DNA of 64,000 nt from Coprococcus aceti (GTDB lineage Bacteria > Bacillota > Clostridia > Lachnospirales > Lachnospiraceae). Position numbers and translations under genes: made by a program. Under the pieces are notes generated by a model. That model saw only the letters and a list, made by a program, of their open reading frames with translations. It did no database searches and had not been told where the DNA came from. Location of the stretch: assembly GCF_025567285.1 (NCBI RefSeq), contig NZ_JAOQJT010000005.1, positions 170,369 to 234,368 of the forward strand, in the 5' to 3' direction. Of this stretch, positions 43,549 to 52,471 are shown one piece after another (position 1 is the first letter of the stretch; the number at the start of each line of letters is the position of its first letter).

Positions 43549-43588
43549 ATCCGTCAGAGAGAAAATTGTATCTTTCTGGCGGATTTTT
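43549..43588 (+). terminator. Terminator of the LacI-like gene
   Basis: ATCCGTCAGAG pairs with TTCTGGCGGAT and is followed by TTTTT. A further imperfect inverted repeat, CTTGGA..ATTGTATC / GATACAAT..TCCAAG, lies at 43607-43666. Confidence 0.75.
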
Positions 43589-43807
43589 TGCGTTTACACA
43601 CAAGACCTTGGAAGATTGTATCTTTTTCGCCTGAGAAGTTCCCAAGGATACAATTTTGTGTCCAAGTTGCTGTAACCACACCCAAAAGAGAAAATTCCCG
43701 GGGAAGTGGTACCGGAGACAAAGGACAAGATTACAAGATACAAGGTGACAAGTAACGGGTGTCAATCATACACTACAAATCCCATAAGTATGACATATCG
43801 TAAAATA

Positions 43808-43817
43808 TTTACGTAAA
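43808..43817 (+). promoter_or_regulatory. Upstream operator candidate TTTACGTAAA
   Basis: This is a 10-bp perfect palindrome with the central CG typical of LacI-family sites. It lies about 95 bp upstream of the importer promoter and matches the core of the 43965-43978 site, 159 bp away centre to centre. Confidence 0.55.
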
Positions 43818-43904
43818 AAATAATAAAAGACCTGCGAACCCTATAATGCAATCGAGTGTTATTTGTACATAATGACGAATAAGCAATAAATAAAACACTT
43901 GATA

Positions 43905-43933
43905 TTGACAATAACCGACAAAGGTTATATCAT
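43905..43933 (+). promoter_or_regulatory. Promoter of the sugar importer operon
   Basis: TTGACA (43905-43910), a 17-bp spacer and TATCAT (43928-43933). An inverted repeat ATAACC / GGTTAT spans the spacer (43911-43929) and may be a further regulator site. Confidence 0.8.
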
Positions 43934-43964
43934 CAAAACATGCAAAGGACGAAAAACAGTTTAA

Positions 43965-43978
43965 AATTTACGTAAATT
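43965..43978 (+). promoter_or_regulatory. Downstream LacI-type operator candidate
   Basis: AATTTACGTAAATT is a perfect 14-bp palindrome with central CG, just downstream of the transcription start. A factor bound here would block transcription. The pair with 43808-43817 would allow looping. Confidence 0.65.
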
Positions 43979-44049
43979 AAACCGGTTGTAAACAGTTTTT
44001 CGACAACGAGTTAGCAAAAACGAAATACATGATATTGGAGGTAAAAATT

Positions 44050-45066
44050 ATGAGAAAGATTAAGAAGTTATTAGCAGTTGGAGCATGCCTGTGCATGTCA
44101 CTCAGTTTACTGGCAGGTTGTGGATCAGGAGCAGGAGGCGCATCGGACGGCGGTTCATCTGAATCAGGTACAAAGCAGGAGAGCACGAAGTCATCCGACC
44201 TGTCATTTGCATTCTGTACAAACACACTTAACAACACATTCCAGAGTTCAATAGATGCAAAGCTCAAGGAACTCTGTGATGCGAACGGAATATCATATAC
44301 ATGTCTTGATCCTGACTACGATCTGAACACACAGCTCAGCCAGTTATCAGACGTGGCAAACAGTGGATACGACGCAGTGTTCATCATCCCAGTTGATTCA
44401 GCAGGTATCACATCTGGTCTTGCAGAGATCAAAGATGCAGGAATCCCAATCTTCAATGTAGATACAGCAGTTATCGAGGATGACATAGAGAACTTTGTAA
44501 CACAGTTCGTTGGAACAAATGCATACATGGCAGGACAGCTTGTAGGTGAGCAGATGGTTAAGGATTATCCGGATGGAGCAGACATTGCGATCCTTGACTT
44601 CCCATCAAATGAGAGCTGTGTAGACCGTGTAAATGGTTTCCTTGACGGACTCGGTGACAACAAGGACAAGTTCAATATTGTGGCACAGCAGGATGGCGAG
44701 GCTGCACTTGATGCATCAATGAGTCTTGCAGAGGATATCATCACAGCAAACACAGATCTTCAGGCATTCTTCTGCATCAATGATCCATCAGCACTCGGTG
44801 CTGCAGCAGCAGTTAAGGCAGCAAATAAGACTGGCAAGATCGGCGTGTACAGTATCGATGCTTCACCAGATGGCAAGCAGGCACTCATTGACGGTGAGTT
44901 CACAGCAGTTGCATGTCAGGTTCCTGTACAGATTGCAGAGTATGCATTCAACGCAGCACAGAAGTATGTAGGCGGAGATACGACCATTGACGAGAAGAAG
45001 GTATATCTTGATTCACACCTTGTACTCAAGGATGAGGCAGAGAAGACAGTTAACGACTGGCAGTAA
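44050..45066 (+). CDS. Sugar ABC transporter substrate-binding lipoprotein (RbsB-like)
   Basis: The 338-residue lipoprotein has the signal peptide MRKIKKLLAVGACLCMSLSL and lipobox LLAGC, then a Ser/Gly linker and a type I periplasmic-binding fold of the ribose/fructose class (residues about 55-330). The ATG follows TTGGAGGTAAAAATT. Codon choice is notably uniform, as in highly expressed genes. It is separated from the ATPase gene by a strong hairpin. With GH32 and PfkB genes downstream, fructose or a short fructoside is the likely ligand. Confidence 0.88.
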   Translation: MRKIKKLLAVGACLCMSLSLLAGCGSGAGGASDGGSSESGTKQESTKSSDLSFAFCTNTLNNTFQSSIDAKLKELCDANGISYTCLDPDYDLNTQLSQLSDVANSGYDAVFIIPVDSAGITSGLAEIKDAGIPIFNVDTAVIEDDIENFVTQFVGTNAYMAGQLVGEQMVKDYPDGADIAILDFPSNESCVDRVNGFLDGLGDNKDKFNIVAQQDGEAALDASMSLAEDIITANTDLQAFFCINDPSALGAAAAVKAANKTGKIGVYSIDASPDGKQALIDGEFTAVACQVPVQIAEYAFNAAQKYVGGDTTIDEKKVYLDSHLVLKDEAEKTVNDWQ

Positions 45067-45147
45067 AGCCGGACCGGCTCCGAAAATAATAGTGAGGAGC
45101 TGAACCCGGACTTGGCAGATATGACACAATGTAGATGCATATAACAC

Positions 45148-45186
45148 GGGATAGACCGGGGATCTGAGATCTCCGGCCGTGATCCC
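45148..45186 (+). other. Intra-operon hairpin after the binding-protein gene
   Basis: GGGAT, CCGG and GATC segments pair with GATC, CCGG and GATCCC around CTGA. There is no T-run. Such hairpins often protect the upstream mRNA, giving more binding protein than ATPase and permease. Confidence 0.6.
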
Positions 45187-45235
45187 GAAAAAGCAGGATA
45201 ACAAAAGATCTATTTTAGAAACTTGGAGGTTTAAT

Positions 45236-46735
45236 ATGGGACAGACAGTTCTGGAAATGATAGGGATAAAGAAAAGCTTCTCTGGAATATATGCTTTAAG
45301 CGGCATCGACTTTTCCCTTGAGCTGGGAGAGGTACACGCACTGCTCGGTGAGAATGGTGCAGGAAAGTCCACACTGATCAAGGTCCTCGGCGGAATTTAC
45401 CAGCCCGACAGCGGAATCATCAAGGTAAATGGCAAGGAGGTCAAGATCAACGGAGTTCCGGCTGCCAGAGAGAATGGTATAGGAATAATACATCAGGAAA
45501 TCGTACTTGTTCCATATCTTTCGGTGGCACAGAACCTGTTTCTCGGCAGAGAGATAAGGACAAAGCTTGGAACATTGGACTTTGCAGAGATGAACAGAAG
45601 AGCAGAGGAGATGATATCATCCCTCGGTGTGAATATAAAGGCAGACACGATAGTAGAAAATTTGACCATCGCACAGCAGCAGATGGTGGAGATCGTTAAA
45701 GCGGTCTCATTCAACGGCAAGATAATAGTTATGGATGAGCCAACCTCATCACTTTCAAATGAGGAGGTTGAGCAGTTATTTGAGATCATTGAAAATCTCA
45801 GAAAGAAAAAGGTAAGTATAATCTACATCTCCCACAGAATGGAGGAGCTCTTCAGAATATCTGACAGAGTTACCGTCATCAGGGATGGTGCATACGTAGG
45901 AACAAAAAAGACATCAGAGACAAGCCCGAATGAGCTGGTTGCGATGATGGTAGGAAGAGATCTGGAGAGCTTCTATGCCAGAGATTACTGTGACATGGAC
46001 AAAGCGGAGACTGCTCTGGAGGTAAGGAATCTTTCTCAGACAGGTGTCTTTGAAGATATAAGTTTTTCAGTACATAAGGGCGAGATCCTGGGATTCTCAG
46101 GTCTGGTAGGTGCCGGACGAAGTGAGATCATGGAGGCGATATTTGGCGCAACACGGCTCACATCGGGAGAGGTGATACTCGGAGGAAAGCCGGTTCACTT
46201 CAAGAATCCAATGCAGGCTATCAAGGCAGGCATAGCACTGGTTCCGGAGGACAGAAAGAAACAGGGCCTTGTACTTGGCAACAGCGTGGCATTTAACCTC
46301 ACACTTTCATCCCTCAGATTCTATATGAATGGAATCGCTATAAGTGAGAGAAAACGAGGCGAGGTAATTGACCATTATTCACAGAGACTGAGGATAAAGG
46401 CGGCATCGCCTGAGATTGAGGCGGGCAGCCTGTCAGGCGGAAACCAGCAGAAGGTGGTTCTGGGCAAATGGCTTGCAACCAAGCCGGATGTACTTATTCT
46501 GGATGAGCCGACCAGAGGCGTGGATGTAAATGCAAAATTTGAGATATACACAGTAATCAATGAACTGGCAAAGGAAGGCATAGCGATAATCATGGTATCC
46601 AGTGAGCTTCCTGAGATCATCAACATGTGCGACAACGTATGTGTGGTCAGAGCCGGAAGACTCGTGAAGAAGCTGTCAAAGGACGAGCTCTCACAGGAAG
46701 AGATAATGAAATACGCTGCAGGAGGTATCGAATAA
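45236..46735 (+). CDS. Sugar ABC transporter ATPase (RbsA-like, duplicated)
   Basis: The 499-residue protein has two ABC domains. The first has Walker A GENGAGKST and Walker B IIVMDEPTSSL, preceded by a signature region NLTIAQQQMVEI. The second has a degenerate Walker A (GLVGAGRSE), signature LSGGNQQKV and Walker B VLILDEPTRGVD. This asymmetric pair is normal for the RbsA/MglA family. The ATG at 45236 follows TTGGAGGTTTAAT. Confidence 0.92.
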   Translation: MGQTVLEMIGIKKSFSGIYALSGIDFSLELGEVHALLGENGAGKSTLIKVLGGIYQPDSGIIKVNGKEVKINGVPAARENGIGIIHQEIVLVPYLSVAQNLFLGREIRTKLGTLDFAEMNRRAEEMISSLGVNIKADTIVENLTIAQQQMVEIVKAVSFNGKIIVMDEPTSSLSNEEVEQLFEIIENLRKKKVSIIYISHRMEELFRISDRVTVIRDGAYVGTKKTSETSPNELVAMMVGRDLESFYARDYCDMDKAETALEVRNLSQTGVFEDISFSVHKGEILGFSGLVGAGRSEIMEAIFGATRLTSGEVILGGKPVHFKNPMQAIKAGIALVPEDRKKQGLVLGNSVAFNLTLSSLRFYMNGIAISERKRGEVIDHYSQRLRIKAASPEIEAGSLSGGNQQKVVLGKWLATKPDVLILDEPTRGVDVNAKFEIYTVINELAKEGIAIIMVSSELPEIINMCDNVCVVRAGRLVKKLSKDELSQEEIMKYAAGGIE

Positions 46736-46736
46736 T

Positions 46737-47756
46737 ATGGGCGAGACAAAGAAGAATTCAAAAGCAACTTCTATATTAAAGAACAATCCCCTGACATCCA
46801 TAGTCAAGGGCAACATAGGAATCATAGTGGTTCTGATAATCATGTGTGTGGCGGTAGCACTTGCCACGGACAAGTTCCTCACGACCAACAACATCATATC
46901 AGTGCTTAGACAGATATCGATCAACACATACATAGCACTTGGAATGACACTGATAATTATACTTGGACACATCGACTTGTCAGTTGGATCGATAGTAGCC
47001 ATGTCGGGAACCCTGACCGTAGGATTCATAGTTAACCAGGGACTCCCTCTCGGCGTTGCCATAGTAGCAGGACTTCTGGTTGGTACAGCAGCGGGCTTTA
47101 TAAGTGGTTTTATAGTTGCTAACTTCAAGGTGCCTGCATTCATCATCACAATGGCCATGATGAACATAGCAAGTGGTATAGCTTATGTCTACACAGGTGG
47201 ACAGTCAACACGTATCACCAACAAGATCTTCATCGAGATCGGAACAGGATACCTGTTCAATGTGATCCCACTCCCTGTAGTGTACATGGTAGTGCTCATC
47301 ATACTGTTCAGCTTCATCCTCAGCAAGACAAAGTTTGGAACATATGTATATGCGATAGGTGGTAACCGTGAGGCTGCAAGACTCTCAGGTGTACCTATCA
47401 AGAAGATAGAGATCGTAGTATTTACAATATCTGGACTTCTCTCAGCATTTGCAGGACTTGTACTTTGTTCAAGAATGTACTCAGGCCAGCCTTCAGTAGG
47501 AAGCGGATACGAACTTGATGCCATCGCAGCCTGCGTACTTGGCGGAACATCCATGACAGGAGGTAAAGGAAGGATCAGTGGAACCGTATTTGGTGCCATG
47601 GTCATCGGAATCATCTCAAATGGTCTTAACCTTATCGGAGTGTCATCATACTGGCAGCTCATCATCAAGGGTCTTATCATCGCATGTGCGGTACTCCTTG
47701 ATGGACAGAAGGGCAAGCTTGAGCTTCTCAAGAAGAAGAAACTGGCAGCAAACTAG
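46737..47756 (+). CDS. Sugar ABC transporter permease (RbsC-like)
   Basis: The 339-residue membrane permease of the ribose/galactose class has about eight to ten helices from residue 28 on, and the cytoplasmic EAA-like loop GGNREAARLSGVP near 215. It starts 1 nt after the ATPase stop with GCAGGAGG as ribosome site inside the ATPase end. It forms the importer with the two preceding genes. Confidence 0.92.
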   Translation: MGETKKNSKATSILKNNPLTSIVKGNIGIIVVLIIMCVAVALATDKFLTTNNIISVLRQISINTYIALGMTLIIILGHIDLSVGSIVAMSGTLTVGFIVNQGLPLGVAIVAGLLVGTAAGFISGFIVANFKVPAFIITMAMMNIASGIAYVYTGGQSTRITNKIFIEIGTGYLFNVIPLPVVYMVVLIILFSFILSKTKFGTYVYAIGGNREAARLSGVPIKKIEIVVFTISGLLSAFAGLVLCSRMYSGQPSVGSGYELDAIAACVLGGTSMTGGKGRISGTVFGAMVIGIISNGLNLIGVSSYWQLIIKGLIIACAVLLDGQKGKLELLKKKKLAAN

Positions 47757-47777
47757 TAGAAAGAGAGGATTGATAAT

Positions 47778-49256
47778 ATGGAGATTTTTAGAAAGATGTC
47801 CTTCGCGGATTCCACGGGAGATGCAATACCTTTCTACCACGAGGGCAAATATCATATATTCTCACTGACTTCCCCTCCGGGAACAACAGTGTACCCGGCA
47901 AGACTCAGAACAACATGGAGCCACAGTGTATCAGATGATCTGGTGCACTGGGAGGAGCTTCCTACAGCGCTCTATCCGGGCGAGGGCGACGAGCCGGATG
48001 CATCAGGAGTATGGACTGGATCAGTCATATACGGCGAGGGCAAATACCATGCATTCTATACAGGCTACTGCCTCACCGCAGAGTATCAGCAGACCATATG
48101 CCACGCTACAAGCGACGATGGAATCACGTGGGTGAAGGATGCAGCCAATCCGGTCATCACACCTATGATAGAGCTTTACGAGAAGCTTGACTGGAGAGAT
48201 CCATATGTATTCTACAATGAGGAGGACAAATGTTACTGGATCCTCATATCAGCGAGAAGGTTGGATATGCCGATAACCAGAAGAGGATGTATAGTTCTCT
48301 ACAGATCAAAGGATCTGGTCAACTGGGAATATTACGGACCGATATATTCACCGGGACACACCAACTGTCCTGAGTGCCCTGAGATGTACAAGATGGGAGA
48401 CAATTGGTATCTCTCATACTCAAGATTCTCAGAATATGTAAATACAATATACAGAGTTGCAAAGTCACCATTTGGCCCATGGAGAAAGCCAAAGAAGGAT
48501 GGCATAGGCGGAAGAAGATTCTACGCAGCCAAGTCCATGCAGGATGATGACGGCAGACGCTTCTACTTCGGTTGGGCTCACGACAGAGCAGACAGAAGCG
48601 ACAGAGGTGAATGGTACTGGGGCGGAACCTTCTGCGTGCCGCATGAGGTAGTTGCCACAGCGGATGGAGGACTTGACGTAAAGCTTCCAAAGGAATATGA
48701 GCATGTATTTGAGAAGCCTGTGGCATGGGATTACATCCCTGTACTTGGAAATGCAGAGCTTCACGGAGACAGACTGGTTGAGATGGATTCAGTAAGCACA
48801 TGTACATACGGATTCCTTGGACACAACGAGGAGAGCTACATGCTGAAGTGCAAGATCATGCCTAGAGAGGTGTATGACCATTTCGGTATACTGCTCAAGT
48901 CAGACAAGGAAGCAAGCGGATGCCTTCTCCTTGAGTTCGATGTGGCCATGCAGAGAGTGTCACTGGTAAATCTTCCTATGGGAGTTGACCCGTTCTGGGT
49001 TCAGTCCTGTCAGGCTGTGCCTCCTGCAACGGAGCCGGGCCCTGATGGAGTCAGAGTGTGCGAGAAGACATTTGACATAACAGAGGGCAGCGAGATAGAT
49101 GTGAAGATCATCGTTGACCATGATATGGTGGAGGTATTTGTCGGAGAACAGGTGGCGTTTACATACAGAATATATGCGAAGCCTGAGTTTGAGACGGGAC
49201 TTCTGGCACAGGATGCAAGAGTAGAATTCTATGACATAGAGATCACAGGAAAGTAA
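47778..49256 (+). CDS. GH32 beta-fructosidase-like enzyme
   Basis: The 492-residue cytoplasmic enzyme has a five-bladed propeller and a C-terminal beta-sandwich. The GH32 RDP motif is WRDPYVF and the acid/base EC motif is CPECPEMY. The nucleophile region reads STGDAIPFYHEGKYHIF in place of the classic NDPNG motif; the Asp in GDAIPF is the likely nucleophile, as in a divergent GH32 clade of gut bacteria. With no signal peptide it should cleave fructosides after import, such as sucrose, kestose or levanbiose. It starts 21 nt after the permease stop. Confidence 0.85.
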   Translation: MEIFRKMSFADSTGDAIPFYHEGKYHIFSLTSPPGTTVYPARLRTTWSHSVSDDLVHWEELPTALYPGEGDEPDASGVWTGSVIYGEGKYHAFYTGYCLTAEYQQTICHATSDDGITWVKDAANPVITPMIELYEKLDWRDPYVFYNEEDKCYWILISARRLDMPITRRGCIVLYRSKDLVNWEYYGPIYSPGHTNCPECPEMYKMGDNWYLSYSRFSEYVNTIYRVAKSPFGPWRKPKKDGIGGRRFYAAKSMQDDDGRRFYFGWAHDRADRSDRGEWYWGGTFCVPHEVVATADGGLDVKLPKEYEHVFEKPVAWDYIPVLGNAELHGDRLVEMDSVSTCTYGFLGHNEESYMLKCKIMPREVYDHFGILLKSDKEASGCLLLEFDVAMQRVSLVNLPMGVDPFWVQSCQAVPPATEPGPDGVRVCEKTFDITEGSEIDVKIIVDHDMVEVFVGEQVAFTYRIYAKPEFETGLLAQDARVEFYDIEITGK

Positions 49257-49277
49257 AATTCACAAGGAGGATCCAAC

Positions 49278-50243
49278 ATGGAAAAGAAATATGATGTTGT
49301 GGCTCTTGGTGAGTTCCTGATAGACTTTACACCTGCCGGAAGCACTGATTCCGGGATGAAGCTCTTCGAGCAGAATCCCGGAGGGGCTCCGGTGAACATG
49401 CTCACGGCAGTCGGTAAAGCCGGGCTTAAAACTGCCTTCATTGGTAAGGTTGGAGATGACATGCACGGCAATTTCCTTGTTGAGACGGCAAAGCAGGCAG
49501 GGATAGATACCAGAGGTATAGTGGTTGACAATACGGTATTTACCACTTTGGCATTTGTCACTCTGGATGAGAACGGAGAGCGTGAATTCTCATTTGCCAG
49601 AAAGCCGGGAGCGGACACAATGCTCTGTTACAAGGAAGTGGATGCCGACCTGCTAAGAGACACAAAGGTGTTCCATATAGGTTCGCTGTCTCTCACGGAT
49701 GAACCGGCCAGAACCACCACGTTTCAGGCGGTGAAGGAGGCAAAGAAATACGGCGCGGTGATATCGTATGATCCGAACTACAGAGCACCGCTGTGGGACA
49801 GCAGAGAAAATGCGATGGAGAGGATGAAGAGTATTCTTCCATTTGTAGATATAATGAAGCTTTCGGACGAGGAAACAGCGCTACTCACACCATTTTCCGA
49901 TCCGGAAGAGGCAGCAGAGTATCTTCTGGGAAGCGGCGTCAGACTTGTTGCGGTCACCCTGGGAAGTGAGGGTGTGCTGATATGCAGCAGGGATGGAAGC
50001 CGGAAGGTTCCCGGATTCGTCAGCCATGTGGTAGATACGACGGGGGCTGGAGATTCATTCTGGGGAGCATTTGTATCACAGCTTGTCAGAGCGGATAAGA
50101 GACTGGAGGAGTTCAGTATAGATGAGCTTGCAGAGTGTGCAAGATACGGAAATGCGGTTGCGAGCCTGTGTGTCGAGAAGCGCGGAGGACTCAGATCGAT
50201 TCCTGAAGAGAGCGAGACATTTGAGAGACTCGCAGTAAAGTAA
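49278..50243 (+). CDS. PfkB-family sugar kinase, probable fructokinase
   Basis: The 321-residue ribokinase-fold kinase has the N-terminal ALGEFLIDFTP motif, a GGAPVNML substrate loop and the catalytic DTTGAGDSFWGAF near residue 255. Phosphorylation of free fructose released by the preceding GH32 enzyme is the most natural role. The ATG follows CAAGGAGGATC and lies 21 nt after the GH32 stop. A terminator follows. Confidence 0.88.
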   Translation: MEKKYDVVALGEFLIDFTPAGSTDSGMKLFEQNPGGAPVNMLTAVGKAGLKTAFIGKVGDDMHGNFLVETAKQAGIDTRGIVVDNTVFTTLAFVTLDENGEREFSFARKPGADTMLCYKEVDADLLRDTKVFHIGSLSLTDEPARTTTFQAVKEAKKYGAVISYDPNYRAPLWDSRENAMERMKSILPFVDIMKLSDEETALLTPFSDPEEAAEYLLGSGVRLVAVTLGSEGVLICSRDGSRKVPGFVSHVVDTTGAGDSFWGAFVSQLVRADKRLEEFSIDELAECARYGNAVASLCVEKRGGLRSIPEESETFERLAVK

Positions 50244-50283
50244 GTGTACTACAATTTTTCACATAAAATTTTCCCTTAACCCT

Positions 50284-50314
50284 GAAGGCCGGAGAGTTTC
50301 CGGTCTTCTTTTTT
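50284..50314 (+). terminator. Terminator of the fructoside operon
   Basis: AAGGCCGGA pairs with TTTCCGGTCTT and is followed by CTTTTTT. Confidence 0.75.
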
Positions 50315-50356
50315 GTACAATCTAACATTTGGACAGTATAACCATTCAAAAGTGCA

Positions 50357-50383
50357 TTGACTCATAATTCCATTTCCTATAAT
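50357..50383 (+). promoter_or_regulatory. Putative promoter of the MFS gene
   Basis: TTGACT (50357-50362) and TATAAT (50378-50383) are only 15 bp apart, which is short, so an activator may be needed. Confidence 0.4.
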
Positions 50384-50445
50384 ATGTGGCTGGTGAACAA
50401 AAAAATAATCATATATACCACATATTATTAGGAAGAGGAATAAAT

Positions 50446-51624
50446 ATGAAGAGTAGATTGACGAGAAAAGAAATGCTTCCGCTTGTGGGAATGACCGTCT
50501 CGGCGTTCATATTCAACACATCGGAATTTATGCCAATTGGCTTGCTGACAGACATTGCAAAGTCGTTCAGCATATCGGAGTCGAAGGCGGGAATGCTTAT
50601 TACAGTGTATTCGTGGATAGTCATGCTGTTGTCCCTGCCGCTCATACTTCTTGTGTCGAAGATAGATTTCAGGAAGCTGTTCATGGGAACGATCGCACTG
50701 TTTGGAATATGCCAGATCATGTCCGTGATCGCGCCGACATACGGAGTGCTCATGGCATCGCGTATAGGCGTTGCGTGTACCCATGCGATATTCTGGTCGA
50801 TAGCTTCACCGGTTGCCATAAGACTTGTAAATGAAGAACACAGATCATTTGCACTGAGCATGGTCGTGACTGGAACATCCATAGCTACTATAGCCGGACT
50901 TCCGCTTGGAAGACTTGTTGGACAGTATATGGGATGGAGAGTTACATTCCTCATCGTTGGAATCATAGCATTTGCAGTGCTCGTATATATGGCGTTTGTT
51001 TTCCCGAAGATAGCGAGCGGAGAGCAGTTCCATGTAAGGGATCTCCCGGCACTCCTGAAGAATCCGGTGCTCATCTGTCTGTATGTCCAGACCATACTTT
51101 TTGTGCTTGGATATTACACAGTTTACAGTTATATAGAACCGTTCATGCAGCAAGTCGCAAAGCTGCAGAACAATGTCATAACCATAGTGCTCCTGATATT
51201 TGGTGCCACGGGACTTCTTGGAAGTTATCTGTTTTCAAAGCTGTATGACAGACATAGATTTGCATTTATAGGTACAGTTATGGCTACGCTTCTTGTATGG
51301 CTGCTGCTTTTGCTTCCAGCATCAAAGAGCCTGGCAACTATGGTCATTCTATGTGCATTCTGGGGAATCACGGCCATGGCGTTTAACGTAACTACTCAGT
51401 CTGAGGTCATCAGAAGTGTGGATGAGAAGGGCTCTGCCGTGGCGACAGCCATATATTCAGGACTTTTCAACCTTGGTATAGGTGGGGGAAGCTGGATCGG
51501 CGGAATAGTGTGTGACAAAGGTGCGATATCGTATATAGGATTAGTGGGTGCGGTATTTGCGGTTATATCAGTGTTGTTCTTTGCATTTGTACTGCTCAGG
51601 AAATTGAAGCAGAGCGTGAACTGA
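50446..51624 (+). CDS. MFS exporter, sugar-efflux (SotB) type
   Basis: The 392-residue major facilitator has twelve predicted helices, begins with the family's FNTSEFMPIGLLTDIA segment and has an SASRIG-like motif in the third helix region (MASRIGVACTHA). This subfamily exports sugars such as arabinose or IPTG, and sometimes drugs, by proton antiport. The ATG follows AGGAAGAGGAA. It stands alone between two terminators. Confidence 0.82.
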   Translation: MKSRLTRKEMLPLVGMTVSAFIFNTSEFMPIGLLTDIAKSFSISESKAGMLITVYSWIVMLLSLPLILLVSKIDFRKLFMGTIALFGICQIMSVIAPTYGVLMASRIGVACTHAIFWSIASPVAIRLVNEEHRSFALSMVVTGTSIATIAGLPLGRLVGQYMGWRVTFLIVGIIAFAVLVYMAFVFPKIASGEQFHVRDLPALLKNPVLICLYVQTILFVLGYYTVYSYIEPFMQQVAKLQNNVITIVLLIFGATGLLGSYLFSKLYDRHRFAFIGTVMATLLVWLLLLLPASKSLATMVILCAFWGITAMAFNVTTQSEVIRSVDEKGSAVATAIYSGLFNLGIGGGSWIGGIVCDKGAISYIGLVGAVFAVISVLFFAFVLLRKLKQSVN

Positions 51625-51663
51625 TAGTGTGTTGTATATAAAAAAATATGATAGAAATATAAA

Positions 51664-51726
51664 GGTGCGGCATAGCTGACATGCGGGTTTCGTTTGGAAC
51701 GTGGAATATCAGCTATGCCACTTTTT
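51664..51726 (+). terminator. Terminator of the MFS gene
   Basis: GGCATAGCTGA (51669-51679) pairs perfectly with TCAGCTATGCC (51709-51719), flanked by GTG/CAC-like bases and followed by ACTTTTT. Confidence 0.85.
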
Positions 51727-51748
51727 CTATTGAGTTTCAAATAATGGG

Positions 51749-51777
51749 TTGACATATTATCAAAATGATAATAACAT
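51749..51777 (+). promoter_or_regulatory. Promoter of the NAD-salvage operon
   Basis: TTGACA (51749-51754), a 17-bp spacer and TAACAT (51772-51777). The whole spacer is the palindrome TTATCA-AAA-TGATAA (51757-51771). Confidence 0.7.
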
Positions 51778-51814
51778 ATAAACAACTTGGAGATATTATC
51801 AAAATAATAATAAC
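51754..51814 (+). promoter_or_regulatory. Tandem 22-bp operator repeats, probable NrtR sites
   Basis: Two 22-bp copies (51754-51775 and 51793-51814) differ at one base. Both contain TTATCAAAA followed by TGATAA or TAATAA, and they are 39 bp apart, nearly four helical turns. The first fills the -35/-10 spacer and the second lies downstream of the start point, as expected for repression. The Nudix/winged-helix protein encoded in the same operon is the likely binder. Confidence 0.7.
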
Positions 51815-51860
51815 TGGAGGCGCGTGTGGATTTCTTTATGAAAGAAGGAGGAGAAGAATT

Positions 51861-52376
51861 ATGGGTAATAACACGAAAAAGACACTTATAGTAGTTGATA
51901 TGCAGAATGATTTCATTGATGGGGCACTAGGCACAAAGGAGGCAGCAGCCATCGTGGAAAATGTGAAAGCAAAGATAAGAGAGTATGCTGACCGCGGGGA
52001 TGAGATCATATTCACAAGGGATACGCATTATGAGGACTACATGGAGACAAACGAAGGTCGTCATCTCCCGGTTCCGCATTGTATAGAGGAAACTGAGGGC
52101 TGGGAGATCGCAGCTGGTCTTGAAGTCCCGGGAGCTATATACATCAACAAGACCAGCTTTGGATATACAGGATGGGGGGACTTCGACCTTCAGGATGTTG
52201 AGATGGTAGGTCTCTGTACGGATATATGTGTCGTGTCGAATGCTCTGATCATCAAGGCTCTGTACCCGGAGATAAATGTCAAGGTGGATGCGAAGTGCTG
52301 TGCCGGGGTGACACCGGAGAGTCATGAGGCTGCGCTTGCCACCATGTCGATGTGTCAGGTGGATATAATCAGATAA
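51861..52376 (+). CDS. pncA: Nicotinamidase-like cysteine hydrolase
   Basis: The 171-residue isochorismatase-fold enzyme has catalytic Asp13 (VVDMQNDFIDG), Lys97 (INKTSF) and Cys123 (CTDICVVS). Conversion of nicotinamide to nicotinate is strongly suggested by its NAD-salvage neighbours; other amidases share the fold. The ATG at 51861 has GAAGGAGGAGAAG upstream; the frame is open to 51765 but that stretch is the operator DNA. It is first in the operon. Confidence 0.85.
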   Translation: MGNNTKKTLIVVDMQNDFIDGALGTKEAAAIVENVKAKIREYADRGDEIIFTRDTHYEDYMETNEGRHLPVPHCIEETEGWEIAAGLEVPGAIYINKTSFGYTGWGDFDLQDVEMVGLCTDICVVSNALIIKALYPEINVKVDAKCCAGVTPESHEAALATMSMCQVDIIR

Positions 52377-52471
52377 GATACAGCGGCTGGCATGAGGCTG
52401 CCGGTTTTTTGCAGATAGAACCGGCTAGATGCAGATAGAGGCGGAAATATATAGGAGGATGAAGCAGACTT

